Shown one piece after another: positions 1-6,695 of a stretch of DNA of 10,346 bases (its first letter is position 1; each line of letters starts with the position of its first letter). The translations under genes were made by a program, and so were the position numbers. The stretch is from JAISJU01 sp031555675. Lineage in GTDB: Bacteria; Bacteroidota; Bacteroidia; Bacteroidales; Paludibacteraceae. The notes below the pieces were generated by a model. The model was not told the DNA's origin. It searched no databases and saw only the letters and a program-made list of their open reading frames with translations. The stretch spans positions 1 through 10,346 of the forward strand of contig JAVBUB010000183.1 of the NCBI GenBank assembly GCA_031555675.1. Direction: 5' to 3'.

Positions 1-381
1 GACAAATCAAGCAAAAAACAAGAAGTTGATTTTCAAAATGTTGTTGGACAAGACAGCTTAACCCGTTTCGATAAAAACGAGAAAAAGAGTCATCAGCAAA
101 ACAACCATAAAAATCGTTCCAACAACACAAACCAACATCAATCTGAGGGACAAAACCAAAGACAACACAACAAGGATAGACAAAATAACAACGAGAACAA
201 GAATCCTCAGAATAACCAAAACCAAGGTCCTCGCAGAGATGAAAACAAAACTGAGGAAAACACAACAATGAATTCCCAACAAGGTCAACAGCCAAACAGG
301 AACAACAGCAACAACCGCAAAAAGAAACATAGAAGACCTAACAATGGAAATAATAAAAATGAAAATAACAGCCAAAGTTAA
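1..381 (+). CDS. C-terminal tail of a PSP1/RicT-like protein (5' truncated)
   Basis: Frame 1 is open from the window edge to TAA at 379-381 and gives 126 residues of a larger protein. The visible part is highly polar and low in complexity: Asn, Gln, Lys and Arg dominate, with a basic stretch (RKKKHRRP) near the end and almost no hydrophobic residues, so it is a disordered tail rather than a folded domain. The identity comes from context. In Bacteroidales a PSP1-domain protein (RicT/YaaT family) with such a basic Asn-rich C-terminus commonly sits directly before gldH, which is the next gene here and overlaps this one. The PSP1 domain itself lies outside the window, so the family name is an inference. 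A basic tail of this kind could bind RNA or another polyanion, but nothing in the sequence proves it. Confidence 0.65.
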   Translation, partial: DKSSKKQEVDFQNVVGQDSLTRFDKNEKKSHQQNNHKNRSNNTNQHQSEGQNQRQHNKDRQNNNENKNPQNNQNQGPRRDENKTEENTTMNSQQGQQPNRNNSNNRKKKHRRPNNGNNKNENNSQS

Positions 382-856
382 AACTACCTTTTTTTTAGTC
401 TTAGGTATTGTATTCTTTTTCATATCATGTACAGATAACACCATTTATCATCAATATGCAAACATCGACAAAAACGGCTGGGATCAGGATAGTGTCGCCG
501 TCTTCAGTGTTGACATTCAAGATACAACCGGAGATTATGATGTAATTATCGATGTCAGGAATAAAGAGAATTACTCATATCAGAATCTGTATCTTTTTGT
601 TTATTCCAATTCTCCCGACAGTATTTGGGTAGGCGACACATTAAATTGTATATTGGCCGACAACCAAGGGCGTTGGGCAGGTACCGGCATTGGCTCCACC
701 AAAAACCTACCCTTTCTTTACATGTCTAATATCAAATTCCCAGAAAAAGGAACCTATACTTTCAAAATAAAGCAAGGAATGCGCGACCACATATTGGAAG
801 GTATTAATAATATTGGCCTGAAGATTCAAAAGACCGAAAACTATGGGCAAAAATAA
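344..856 (+). CDS. gldH: gliding-motility-type lipoprotein GldH
   Basis: This is a 170-residue lipoprotein precursor. A short basic N-terminus is followed by a hydrophobic segment and a lipobox ending FFFISC, with the lipidated Cys at residue 29, then a soluble domain. The segment 'YHQYANIDKNGWDQDSVAVFSVDI', the central beta-rich stretch and the 'NIGLKI' ending match the GldH family as I know it. GldH was named for Flavobacterium gliding, but homologues are widespread in non-gliding Bacteroidales, where the role is unclear. No obvious K/D/E-rich surface-export signal follows the Cys, so a periplasm-facing location is likely. The start is ambiguous: ATG 344 overlaps the preceding gene by 38 nt, and ATG 359 would give a 165-residue protein with a cleaner signal peptide (MKITAKVK then the hydrophobic core). 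The 3' end overlaps trmB by 14 nt, indicating translational coupling. Confidence 0.85.
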   Translation: MEIIKMKITAKVKTTFFLVLGIVFFFISCTDNTIYHQYANIDKNGWDQDSVAVFSVDIQDTTGDYDVIIDVRNKENYSYQNLYLFVYSNSPDSIWVGDTLNCILADNQGRWAGTGIGSTKNLPFLYMSNIKFPEKGTYTFKIKQGMRDHILEGINNIGLKIQKTENYGQK

Positions 857-1589
857 ATTACAGAAATTCAGCGACATGGAGGAATTCCCTCATGTTTTTC
901 AATACTCTTTTTCTGACTTACAACAGCAACCTTTTGAATTGAAAGGCAAATGGAACGAAAAATTCTTCCGCAATAATAATCCTATCATCTTGGAATTGGG
1001 CTGTGGTAAAGGAGAATACACCGTTTCGCTGGCAAAACTCTATCCGGACAAAAATTTCATAGGAGTAGACATCAAAGGCGCACGCATGTGGACAGGCGCT
1101 TCGCAATCGCAACAAGAAGATTTATCTAATGTTGCCTTTTTGCGCACACATATAGAAATGATCCATTATTTTTTTGCCGAAAACGAAATTAAAGAAATAT
1201 GGCTTACCTTTCCCGATCCTCAAATGAAGAAAGTACGTAAAAGACTTACCGCAACCAACTTCATGAACCTGTATCAACAAATATTGAAGCCTAACGGAAT
1301 CATCCATTTAAAAACCGATAGTAACTTTATGTTTACTTATACCTGCGAAATGGTAAAAGCAAACAGTTTCAAGGTACTTTTTTGCAATGATGATTTGTAT
1401 CATTCGGGATTAAACGACCCGATTTTATCCATACAGACTTTTTACGAACAGCAATGGATCAGTCGCGGTTTAACCATCAAATATATTAAATTTGAGTTGC
1501 CTCAGAACAAGGATTTAATAGAACCGGATATTGAAATAGAAAAAGATAGTTATAGGAGTTTTGGTAGAAATCGCAATACAACAGGATAA
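843..1589 (+). CDS. trmB: tRNA (guanine-N7-)-methyltransferase TrmB
   Basis: This 248-residue cytosolic enzyme uses S-adenosylmethionine to methylate N7 of G46 in the tRNA variable loop. It has the Rossmann SAM-binding loop ELGCGKG (residues 51-57), the second SAM motif GVDIKGAR (74-81), the family signature WLTFPDPQ (120-127) followed by basic MKKVRKRLT, and LKTDS (156-160), all in the usual order. The 'FPDPQMKK' form, instead of the proteobacterial 'FPDPWPKKRH', is the one I associate with Bacteroidota. The N-terminus MGKNKLQKF is also typical of the phylum and supports ATG 843 even though it overlaps the end of gldH by 14 nt. It is the last gene of the overlapping cluster, and an 89-nt AT-rich gap follows. 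Length and motifs are complete, with no sign of damage. Confidence 0.95.
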   Translation: MGKNKLQKFSDMEEFPHVFQYSFSDLQQQPFELKGKWNEKFFRNNNPIILELGCGKGEYTVSLAKLYPDKNFIGVDIKGARMWTGASQSQQEDLSNVAFLRTHIEMIHYFFAENEIKEIWLTFPDPQMKKVRKRLTATNFMNLYQQILKPNGIIHLKTDSNFMFTYTCEMVKANSFKVLFCNDDLYHSGLNDPILSIQTFYEQQWISRGLTIKYIKFELPQNKDLIEPDIEIEKDSYRSFGRNRNTTG

Positions 1590-1678
1590 GATTTTTTATG
1601 TTATAAGAAACACATGTCTTTCTATATTCATTTTTTGAAAAAATATGTAAAGAGGCTTCAATAAATAATTAATTTATT

Positions 1679-3031
1679 ATGAAATATTTAAGAAATATAC
1701 AACTATTAGCTATAATCATTATTTTATTTGCCCCTGTAATTTTACAGGCAAAAAATGTGAGCAGGTTAGAAGCAGAAAAAATAGCTCAGCAGTATGCAGA
1801 GCATCAAGTTGGAAAAACGAAAAATGTTCGATTAAATCAAATCGTCATTCAAGAAAATGAAAACAATACCTTGCATAAATTGCAAATTCTCAACAATCCC
1901 GAACAGGAATTTTTATATGTATTTAGCTTGAATGAAAACAATGAAGGTTTTGTGATTATATCAGGCGATGACATTGCTCATCCCATACTTGGATATTCAG
2001 AAACGGGTATATATGACTTTGAGAATTTACCTGAAAATTTTGCCGGATATTTGAACGCTTTAACGCAAGAAATAAAATATGCGAAAGAACAAAACATACC
2101 GCAAAGCGAATCAATAAAAGCAGAATGGAAGGCTTTGGAAGAAACAGGAATAAAAATAGCAACAACTCAGGTAGGGCCATTAATAAAAACTAGATGGACA
2201 CAACTTTCGCCTTATTACAATATGTGTCCTGACATTAATGGCACCAAATCTGTTGTGGGTTGCACCGCTACTGCAATGGCACAAATTATGAAATACCATA
2301 ATTATCCACAGAAAACTTTGCTGCCAATACCGGGTTATATTACAAAAGCTCACCATCTCTCCATACCAACTCAAAATATAGTATCCTATGATTGGGACAA
2401 TATGTTGAACACTTATAAGTTTGTAGCATCAACCCAAGCTCAAAAAGATGCAGTGGCTACATTGTCTTATCATTGTGGAATAAGCCTGCAAATGGACTAT
2501 GATGCGACAGGAAGTAGGGCCAATTATGGTAATGTGCCTACTGCCCTAAAAACTTATTTTGGCTATGAAAAAAACATTCAAACCGTATATTGCGAGGTTC
2601 CTTATTACGACCCTGTTATAAATAAACATTTAGAGTATGGGCGAAAGGAATGGGAAAACATTCTAAAAGAACAAATAGAAATGAAGTTACCAGTTTTTTA
2701 CATTGGGCCTCAGCATGCTTTTGTCTGTGACGGATATAATGATGCTGATTATTTTCATTTTAATTTTGGTTGGGACGCTTATGACGGTTGGTTTTTAACA
2801 ACAGCATTAAATCCTGATGATTGTGATTTTAGTACAGAACCAATAATCATTATTAATATTAAACCAAAAGAGATAGAAGAATCGGGTAATATAGACATTA
2901 TTGAACTAAAAAAACCGGCAACCATTGTGGCGTATTATAATATTCTTGGTGAAAGATTAGAACGAGAGCCAATAAGCGGGATATACATTACAATATATGA
3001 TAATGGAAAAACCGAAAAAATAATCAAATAA
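1679..3031 (+). CDS. secreted C10 (streptopain-like) cysteine protease with propeptide and T9SS-like C-terminus
   Basis: This is a 450-residue secreted protease precursor. Residues 1-24 form a signal peptide with probable cleavage after ILQA. Residues about 25-135 match the Spi/streptopain-inhibitor type propeptide (LYVFSLNENNEGFVIISGDD, then HPILGYSETG), which keeps such enzymes inactive until processed. The C10 catalytic domain spans about 155-395: nucleophile Cys195 in VVGCTATAMAQIMKYHNYP, catalytic His346 in GPQHAFVCDGY, and the Asn/Trp motif HFNFGWDAYDGWF (360-372). All the key residues are present, so it should be active. The last roughly 45 residues (YNILGERL, then SGIYITIYDNGKTEKIIK) resemble the second half of a type IX secretion sorting domain, suggesting export across the outer membrane. 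An AT-only inverted repeat (1660-1678) touches the start codon. The mrp start lies one base after the stop. Likely roles are protein degradation for nutrition or host interaction; the substrate cannot be read from sequence. Confidence 0.9.
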   Translation: MKYLRNIQLLAIIIILFAPVILQAKNVSRLEAEKIAQQYAEHQVGKTKNVRLNQIVIQENENNTLHKLQILNNPEQEFLYVFSLNENNEGFVIISGDDIAHPILGYSETGIYDFENLPENFAGYLNALTQEIKYAKEQNIPQSESIKAEWKALEETGIKIATTQVGPLIKTRWTQLSPYYNMCPDINGTKSVVGCTATAMAQIMKYHNYPQKTLLPIPGYITKAHHLSIPTQNIVSYDWDNMLNTYKFVASTQAQKDAVATLSYHCGISLQMDYDATGSRANYGNVPTALKTYFGYEKNIQTVYCEVPYYDPVINKHLEYGRKEWENILKEQIEMKLPVFYIGPQHAFVCDGYNDADYFHFNFGWDAYDGWFLTTALNPDDCDFSTEPIIIINIKPKEIEESGNIDIIELKKPATIVAYYNILGERLEREPISGIYITIYDNGKTEKIIK

Positions 3032-3032
3032 A

Positions 3033-4151
3033 ATGGCTTACTATCCAAAATTAATATTAGACTCCCTTACCCATGTCCGTTATCCCGGTACTGGAAAAGA
3101 CATTGTTTCATCAGAAATGATAGATGATGATTTACGCATTGATGGCAACAAAATCAGCTTTTCCATCATTTTCGAAAAAGCCAATGATCCCTTTGCCAAA
3201 TCGGTTGTAAAAGCCGCCGAACAGGCCATCTTGACTTATGTAGATAAGGATGCGGATATCAAAGGAAATATCAACATTAAATATAAAACGCATGCAGTAG
3301 AGACGTTGCGTGCAACGTCTCCATTACCCGATGTAAAAAACATCATAGCCGTTTCATCCGGCAAAGGCGGCGTAGGCAAGTCTACCATATCTTCCAATCT
3401 GGCAGTTGCATTGGCACAATTAGGTTATAAGGTCGGGTTATTAGATGCCGACATACATGGCCCTTCGATTCCGAAAATGTTCGGATTAGAATCTGCGCAT
3501 CCTGTGCTTGAACATATTGATGGAAAAGACTATATTATTCCGGAAGAAAAATTCGGAGTTAAAATGTTATCTATCGGATTCTTTGTTAATCCCGATGATG
3601 CCTTGGTTTGGCGTGGCGGAATGGCCAGCAACGCCCTAAAACAATTAATTACAGACACACATTGGGGAGAGCTTGATTATTTCGTCATCGATCTTCCTCC
3701 CGGAACAAGCGACATTCACCTCACATTGGTCCAACTGTTGGGAATCACGGGCGCCATTGTGGTAAGTACGCCGCAAGCCGTTGCACTGGCCGATGCGCGC
3801 AAAGGAATCAATATGTTTCAAAACGAAAAAATCAATATTCCCGTGCTTGGTTTGGTCGAAAACATGGCTTGGTTTACTCCGGCAGAGCTACCCAACAACA
3901 AATATTATCTTTTCGGAAAAGAAGGTGCCAAGAAACTGGCGGAAGAATTGCAGGTCCCTTTATTAGGACAAATCCCTATTGTTCAGAGCATCCGCGAAGG
4001 AGGCGATGAAGGAAAACCTGTAGCCACCAACGAGGATTCTATTACAGGACAAGCGTTTATGGAATTAGCTCGAAAGGTAGTAGAACAAACTGAACGGCGG
4101 AATAAAGAAATGGCGCCAACTCAAAAGGTAGAGATGAAAAAGAGCCATTGA
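3033..4151 (+). CDS. Mrp/NBP35-family P-loop ATPase (Fe-S cluster carrier type), lacking CxxC
   Basis: This 372-residue cytosolic protein belongs to the Mrp/ApbC family, whose members bind and pass on Fe-S clusters. Residues about 5-70 form the N-terminal DUF59/MIP18-like domain (LTHVRYPGTGKDIV). After a linker, the ATPase domain has the deviant Walker A GKGGVGKST (110-118), LDADIHGPS (137-145) and the LPPGTSD switch (231-237). The Cys pair that normally follows 'VENM' is absent: the segment reads VENMAWFTPAELPNNKYYLFG (275 onward). I recall the same replacement in Bacteroides homologues, so it looks like a lineage trait rather than decay. Linker residues Val89 to Ser96 are encoded by a palindromic repeat (see the repeat entry). 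The start MAYYPKLILD is typical of the family and falls one base after the protease stop. The 3' end converges on a minus-strand glycosyltransferase gene with only 2 nt between them. The gene is often labelled apbC or mrp. Confidence 0.93.
   Translation: MAYYPKLILDSLTHVRYPGTGKDIVSSEMIDDDLRIDGNKISFSIIFEKANDPFAKSVVKAAEQAILTYVDKDADIKGNINIKYKTHAVETLRATSPLPDVKNIIAVSSGKGGVGKSTISSNLAVALAQLGYKVGLLDADIHGPSIPKMFGLESAHPVLEHIDGKDYIIPEEKFGVKMLSIGFFVNPDDALVWRGGMASNALKQLITDTHWGELDYFVIDLPPGTSDIHLTLVQLLGITGAIVVSTPQAVALADARKGINMFQNEKINIPVLGLVENMAWFTPAELPNNKYYLFGKEGAKKLAEELQVPLLGQIPIVQSIREGGDEGKPVATNEDSITGQAFMELARKVVEQTERRNKEMAPTQKVEMKKSH
3297..3324. repeat. palindromic repeat inside the mrp coding sequence
   Basis: Arms GAGACGTTGC (3300-3309) and GCAACGTCTC (3312-3321) are perfect 10-nt inverted complements around a 2-nt centre (GT). 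The symmetry reaches 3297-3324 with one mismatch (A3299/C3322) and one G-T pair. It closely resembles the GTAGAGACGTTGC-type palindromes I know as dispersed repeats in Bacteroidota and Cyanobacteria genomes. Here it is in frame and encodes V-E-T-L-R-A-T-S (residues 89-96), exactly between the DUF59 domain and the ATPase domain of Mrp. No second copy was seen in the window. Confidence 0.75.
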
Positions 4152-4153
4152 TA

Positions 4154-5035
4154 TCAGGAAATCCCTAACATCAAAAGCAGTTTTGTTTTATATATCCGGA
4201 ATATCAAACATTTTTCCGATTTGGTTGGGAAAATATCTTTCCAAAGCTCAGAGCCTTTTTGTATAACTTCCGGTAAAGGTATATTCAATTTTACCATTCG
4301 CTTTATTAGCCGAAAAAAAGTCTTTTCCTGCATCCGGTTTATCTGCATTGGAGAATATGGAGCAGACATGTCAGGCAGATAATTATTCCATTTTTTTTCG
4401 AGCCGGAACAACTCATATATCCATTCTTTACTTTTAAAGCCTGAGGAAAAGTGTTCTATCAGAACATCAAAAATTACATAGTTTTTATATCCGGCAAATC
4501 TCGACTGCAAACAGATATCAATATCATACATATGGAATCCTCGGAATGTTTCCTCATCAAACCTTACTTTTTTCAGGAATTCAGCAGTCATACACAGAAA
4601 AAAACCATCCAATATTACTACTTCATGCTGATTTTTTACACCTTGCTTATTATAATAAACGTGCGTTGATGCCTTTGTTTTTTTATCGAACTGTATAAAA
4701 TTGGCCGCAGCTTTACTTTCAGACCACGATGAGGGTACTTTGGTAACCAGATCTCCTCCGGCTACACCAATAATACCTACAGACTTATCTTGCAGGTGTT
4801 CACAAACACAATGACCCCAATTATTTGTTTTAAATAAGACATCTTCATGAACAAGACACACAAATGGATAAATGGCTTTATCTACACCTTTATTGTAAGC
4901 AGAAAAAATAGAATTATCGTTCTTTGAGTTATCAATAACGATCAATTCATAAGGCAATCCGACTGTATTTCGGATATTTTCCTCAAGCCTATCATCAATT
5001 TTAGGATTTCTGGAGCATATTATGATCGATAGCAT
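4154..5035 (-). CDS. family-2-like glycosyltransferase with HED in place of DxD
   Basis: This is a 293-residue soluble glycosyltransferase of GT-A fold. The N-terminus MLSIIICSRN and the following LIVIDNSKND (31-40) are the nucleotide-binding strands. The usual DxD metal motif is replaced by VHED (62-65), as I remember from the Glyco_tranf_2_5 group (pfam13712), where a His-x-Asp form is normal. An acceptor-side LDGFFLCMT stretch (142-150) and FHMYDIDICLQSRFAGY (167-183), with the likely catalytic acidic residues, complete the fold. It is the last gene of the minus-strand glycan cassette. Its start lies 35 nt inside the upstream transferase gene, so its translation is probably coupled to that gene. 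The C-terminal 90 residues are basic and may form an amphipathic membrane-contact region (inference). Donor and acceptor sugars cannot be predicted. Confidence 0.82.
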   Translation of the reverse strand: MLSIIICSRNPKIDDRLEENIRNTVGLPYELIVIDNSKNDNSIFSAYNKGVDKAIYPFVCLVHEDVLFKTNNWGHCVCEHLQDKSVGIIGVAGGDLVTKVPSSWSESKAAANFIQFDKKTKASTHVYYNKQGVKNQHEVVILDGFFLCMTAEFLKKVRFDEETFRGFHMYDIDICLQSRFAGYKNYVIFDVLIEHFSSGFKSKEWIYELFRLEKKWNNYLPDMSAPYSPMQINRMQEKTFFRLIKRMVKLNIPLPEVIQKGSELWKDIFPTKSEKCLIFRIYKTKLLLMLGIS

Positions 5036-5858
5036 CTGCGTCTTTTTTTAGTCCATTTAATGCATAATATTGATTTTTAAGCTTTTTCTCTTCCATCAAT
5101 AAAATATTCTGAGATTGGTCACTCCAATTCTCCTTATGATATAAATGATATTGTACAGCCATATTTCGAACCGATTTTAGTTTATATCCGGCAGCCAAAA
5201 ACCGCCATGTTAAATCAATATCTTCACCGATTGCCGGCAACGCAAAATCTTCGTCGAAACCATTGATTGCAAAAGCCTCCTCTTTTGAAAACGACATATT
5301 GCATCCTTTTAAATGGTACATTCCTCTCATTTTAGGAATAAAACCAAAAATACCTTCCGGATTAATAAATATACCTTCTTCAATAAACCGAATGCCTTTT
5401 CTATTGCCAATATTGAAAAACCGGCATAAAATCTTTCGTTGAATCCTGAAAACAGAGCTTGGTTCCTGTAATAAGCCGGTGCTTAATTCCGCGTTCAGTT
5501 TTACTCTCTTTCCTGCCAATATAACATTTGGTTCGGCAAGTTTCACATGAAATTCAATAAAGCGAGGATGTAATACACAATCGCCATCTATAAAAATAAG
5601 CCAATCGGATTTGGCGGCAAGAATGGCCTTATTTAAAGCTTTATTTTTTTGCCAACCATTATCTTCCTGTGTTAAATGCTGATAATCCTGCTTAAAATCA
5701 TACTTTTGAATAAAATCCCGAACATGTTCATGACAGGCATCTTCGGAAATAATTATTTCAAAATCCTGTTCCGTCTGATATCTCAATGAGTCTAACACAC
5801 ATTTAAGAAAATCAATATTATTATATATGGAAATGATTAAAGATGCTTTATAAGCCAT
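5001..5858 (-). CDS. family-2 glycosyltransferase
   Basis: This 285-residue GT-A glycosyltransferase probably acts at the cytosolic face of the inner membrane, adding one sugar to a lipid-linked glycan. Visible motifs are SLIISIYNN (6-14), the nucleotide-binding IIISED (35-40), EDNGWQKNKALNKA (65-78), the metal-binding DGDC (91-94), and a galactosyltransferase-like C-terminal half with KGCNMSFSKEEAFAINGFDEDF (184-205) and GEDIDLTWR (211-219), which carries the probable catalytic base. It is clearly related to the neighbouring transferase at 5868-6695: both share the ED-N-G-x-Q-K, LNKA, DxDC and GCN blocks in the same order, so they look like diverged tandem copies. The gap to that upstream gene is 9 nt and the overlap with the downstream transferase is 35 nt. 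The specific sugar is unknown. Confidence 0.88.
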   Translation of the reverse strand: MAYKASLIISIYNNIDFLKCVLDSLRYQTEQDFEIIISEDACHEHVRDFIQKYDFKQDYQHLTQEDNGWQKNKALNKAILAAKSDWLIFIDGDCVLHPRFIEFHVKLAEPNVILAGKRVKLNAELSTGLLQEPSSVFRIQRKILCRFFNIGNRKGIRFIEEGIFINPEGIFGFIPKMRGMYHLKGCNMSFSKEEAFAINGFDEDFALPAIGEDIDLTWRFLAAGYKLKSVRNMAVQYHLYHKENWSDQSQNILLMEEKKLKNQYYALNGLKKDADAIDHNMLQKS

Positions 5859-5867
5859 TTTCAGAGA

Positions 5868-6695
5868 TTATAACTGTTTTATACCTTGAGGTGTTTCTAT
5901 AATTCCGGTTTTCCGTGTATTTCTTCTTATAGTTACATTTTTTTCTATCGATTCGGCTGTTTTATAAGGACGTTTATGGTCAAGATGCAGGCATATAGCG
6001 GAATAACGGAGTTGCTTAGATTTTATTCCCATGTTGAATAATCTTTCTCCAAATTCACGGTCCTGTCCGCCATACTGCATTTCTTCATTAAAACCATTTA
6101 TCTTCAACATATCCTCACGCCATCCCGAAGCATTACAACCATTCCAGGTGGCTTTAGTCGGAGTAATTGTATTCATTAAAGCCGCAAACCATTTTTTATT
6201 CAATAGCTTCGTACATTTAAACGAATATTTCAACTCATTTTTACGAAGCCATTGTAGCGAAAAAGCGCGCTGGCTTTCCACATCATCTTTTGTAATGGCG
6301 TTGCTGATAGACATTGGGAGTTTAAAATATCCTCCGGAAAGAATATATCCTTTTTGAGCAAACCGCTTATGAGTTTCCACAAAATCGGCACGTGGAATAC
6401 AATCCTGGTCCGTAAAAATAAGATAATCGGCTGTAGCCGCAACCAAAGCCTTATTGAGAATGCGTGATTTCTGAAAACCATTATCTTCGTGCCAAACATG
6501 AACAATAGGCAGTTTGTCTTTATAACTGTCAATCATAACCCGGGTATCATCGCGAGAACCATCGTCGGCAATAATGATCTCATCCGGCTTCACGGTTTGG
6601 TACATATAACCCCACAGTACTTTCTCAAGCCATGTCGGATTATTATAAGTTGAAATAATAATTCCAATAGAAAAATTATTGTTATCCTTGTTCAT
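5868..6695 (-). CDS. family-2 glycosyltransferase
   Basis: This is a 275-residue GT-A glycosyltransferase when started at the ATG at 6695 (MNKDNNNFSIGIIISTYNN). An in-frame ATG at 6725 would add ten residues and increase the overlap with the upstream membrane-protein gene from 14 to 44 nt, so I prefer 6695. Motifs are IIISTYNN (12-19), IIADDGSRDDT (41-51), HEDNGFQKSRILNKA (69-83), the metal-binding TDQDC (95-99), WNGCNASGWREDMLKINGFNEE (184-205) and GGQDREFGERL (209-219), which carries the likely catalytic acid. The order of domains is a family-2 N-terminal half followed by a galactosyltransferase-like C-terminal half. It is a paralogue of the next gene downstream. It probably adds a sugar to an O-antigen or lipooligosaccharide; the exact linkage cannot be read. 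Confidence 0.88.
   Translation of the reverse strand: MNKDNNNFSIGIIISTYNNPTWLEKVLWGYMYQTVKPDEIIIADDGSRDDTRVMIDSYKDKLPIVHVWHEDNGFQKSRILNKALVAATADYLIFTDQDCIPRADFVETHKRFAQKGYILSGGYFKLPMSISNAITKDDVESQRAFSLQWLRKNELKYSFKCTKLLNKKWFAALMNTITPTKATWNGCNASGWREDMLKINGFNEEMQYGGQDREFGERLFNMGIKSKQLRYSAICLHLDHKRPYKTAESIEKNVTIRRNTRKTGIIETPQGIKQL

Noticed and set aside
58..444. Minus-strand 128-residue frame encoding a very hydrophobic, membrane-like protein
   Set aside because: It is the antisense of the Asn/Lys-rich tail: AAC/AAA-rich codons read backwards give Val/Leu/Phe-rich sequence. It has no family resemblance and overlaps two real genes.
1630..1643. Possible terminator after trmB (ATTTTTT and AAAAAAT around a single G)
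   Set aside because: No loop, no GC pairs and no U tract in proper position; just adjoining T and A runs.
1660..1678. AT-only inverted repeat (AATAAAT and ATTTATT around 5 nt) touching the protease start codon
   Set aside because: Short and made only of A and T in an AT-rich gap; expected by chance and too weak to call an operator or attenuator.
4451..4669. Plus-strand 72-residue frame opposite the last glycosyltransferase gene
   Set aside because: Antisense shadow of a well-supported gene with no start context or recognisable motifs.
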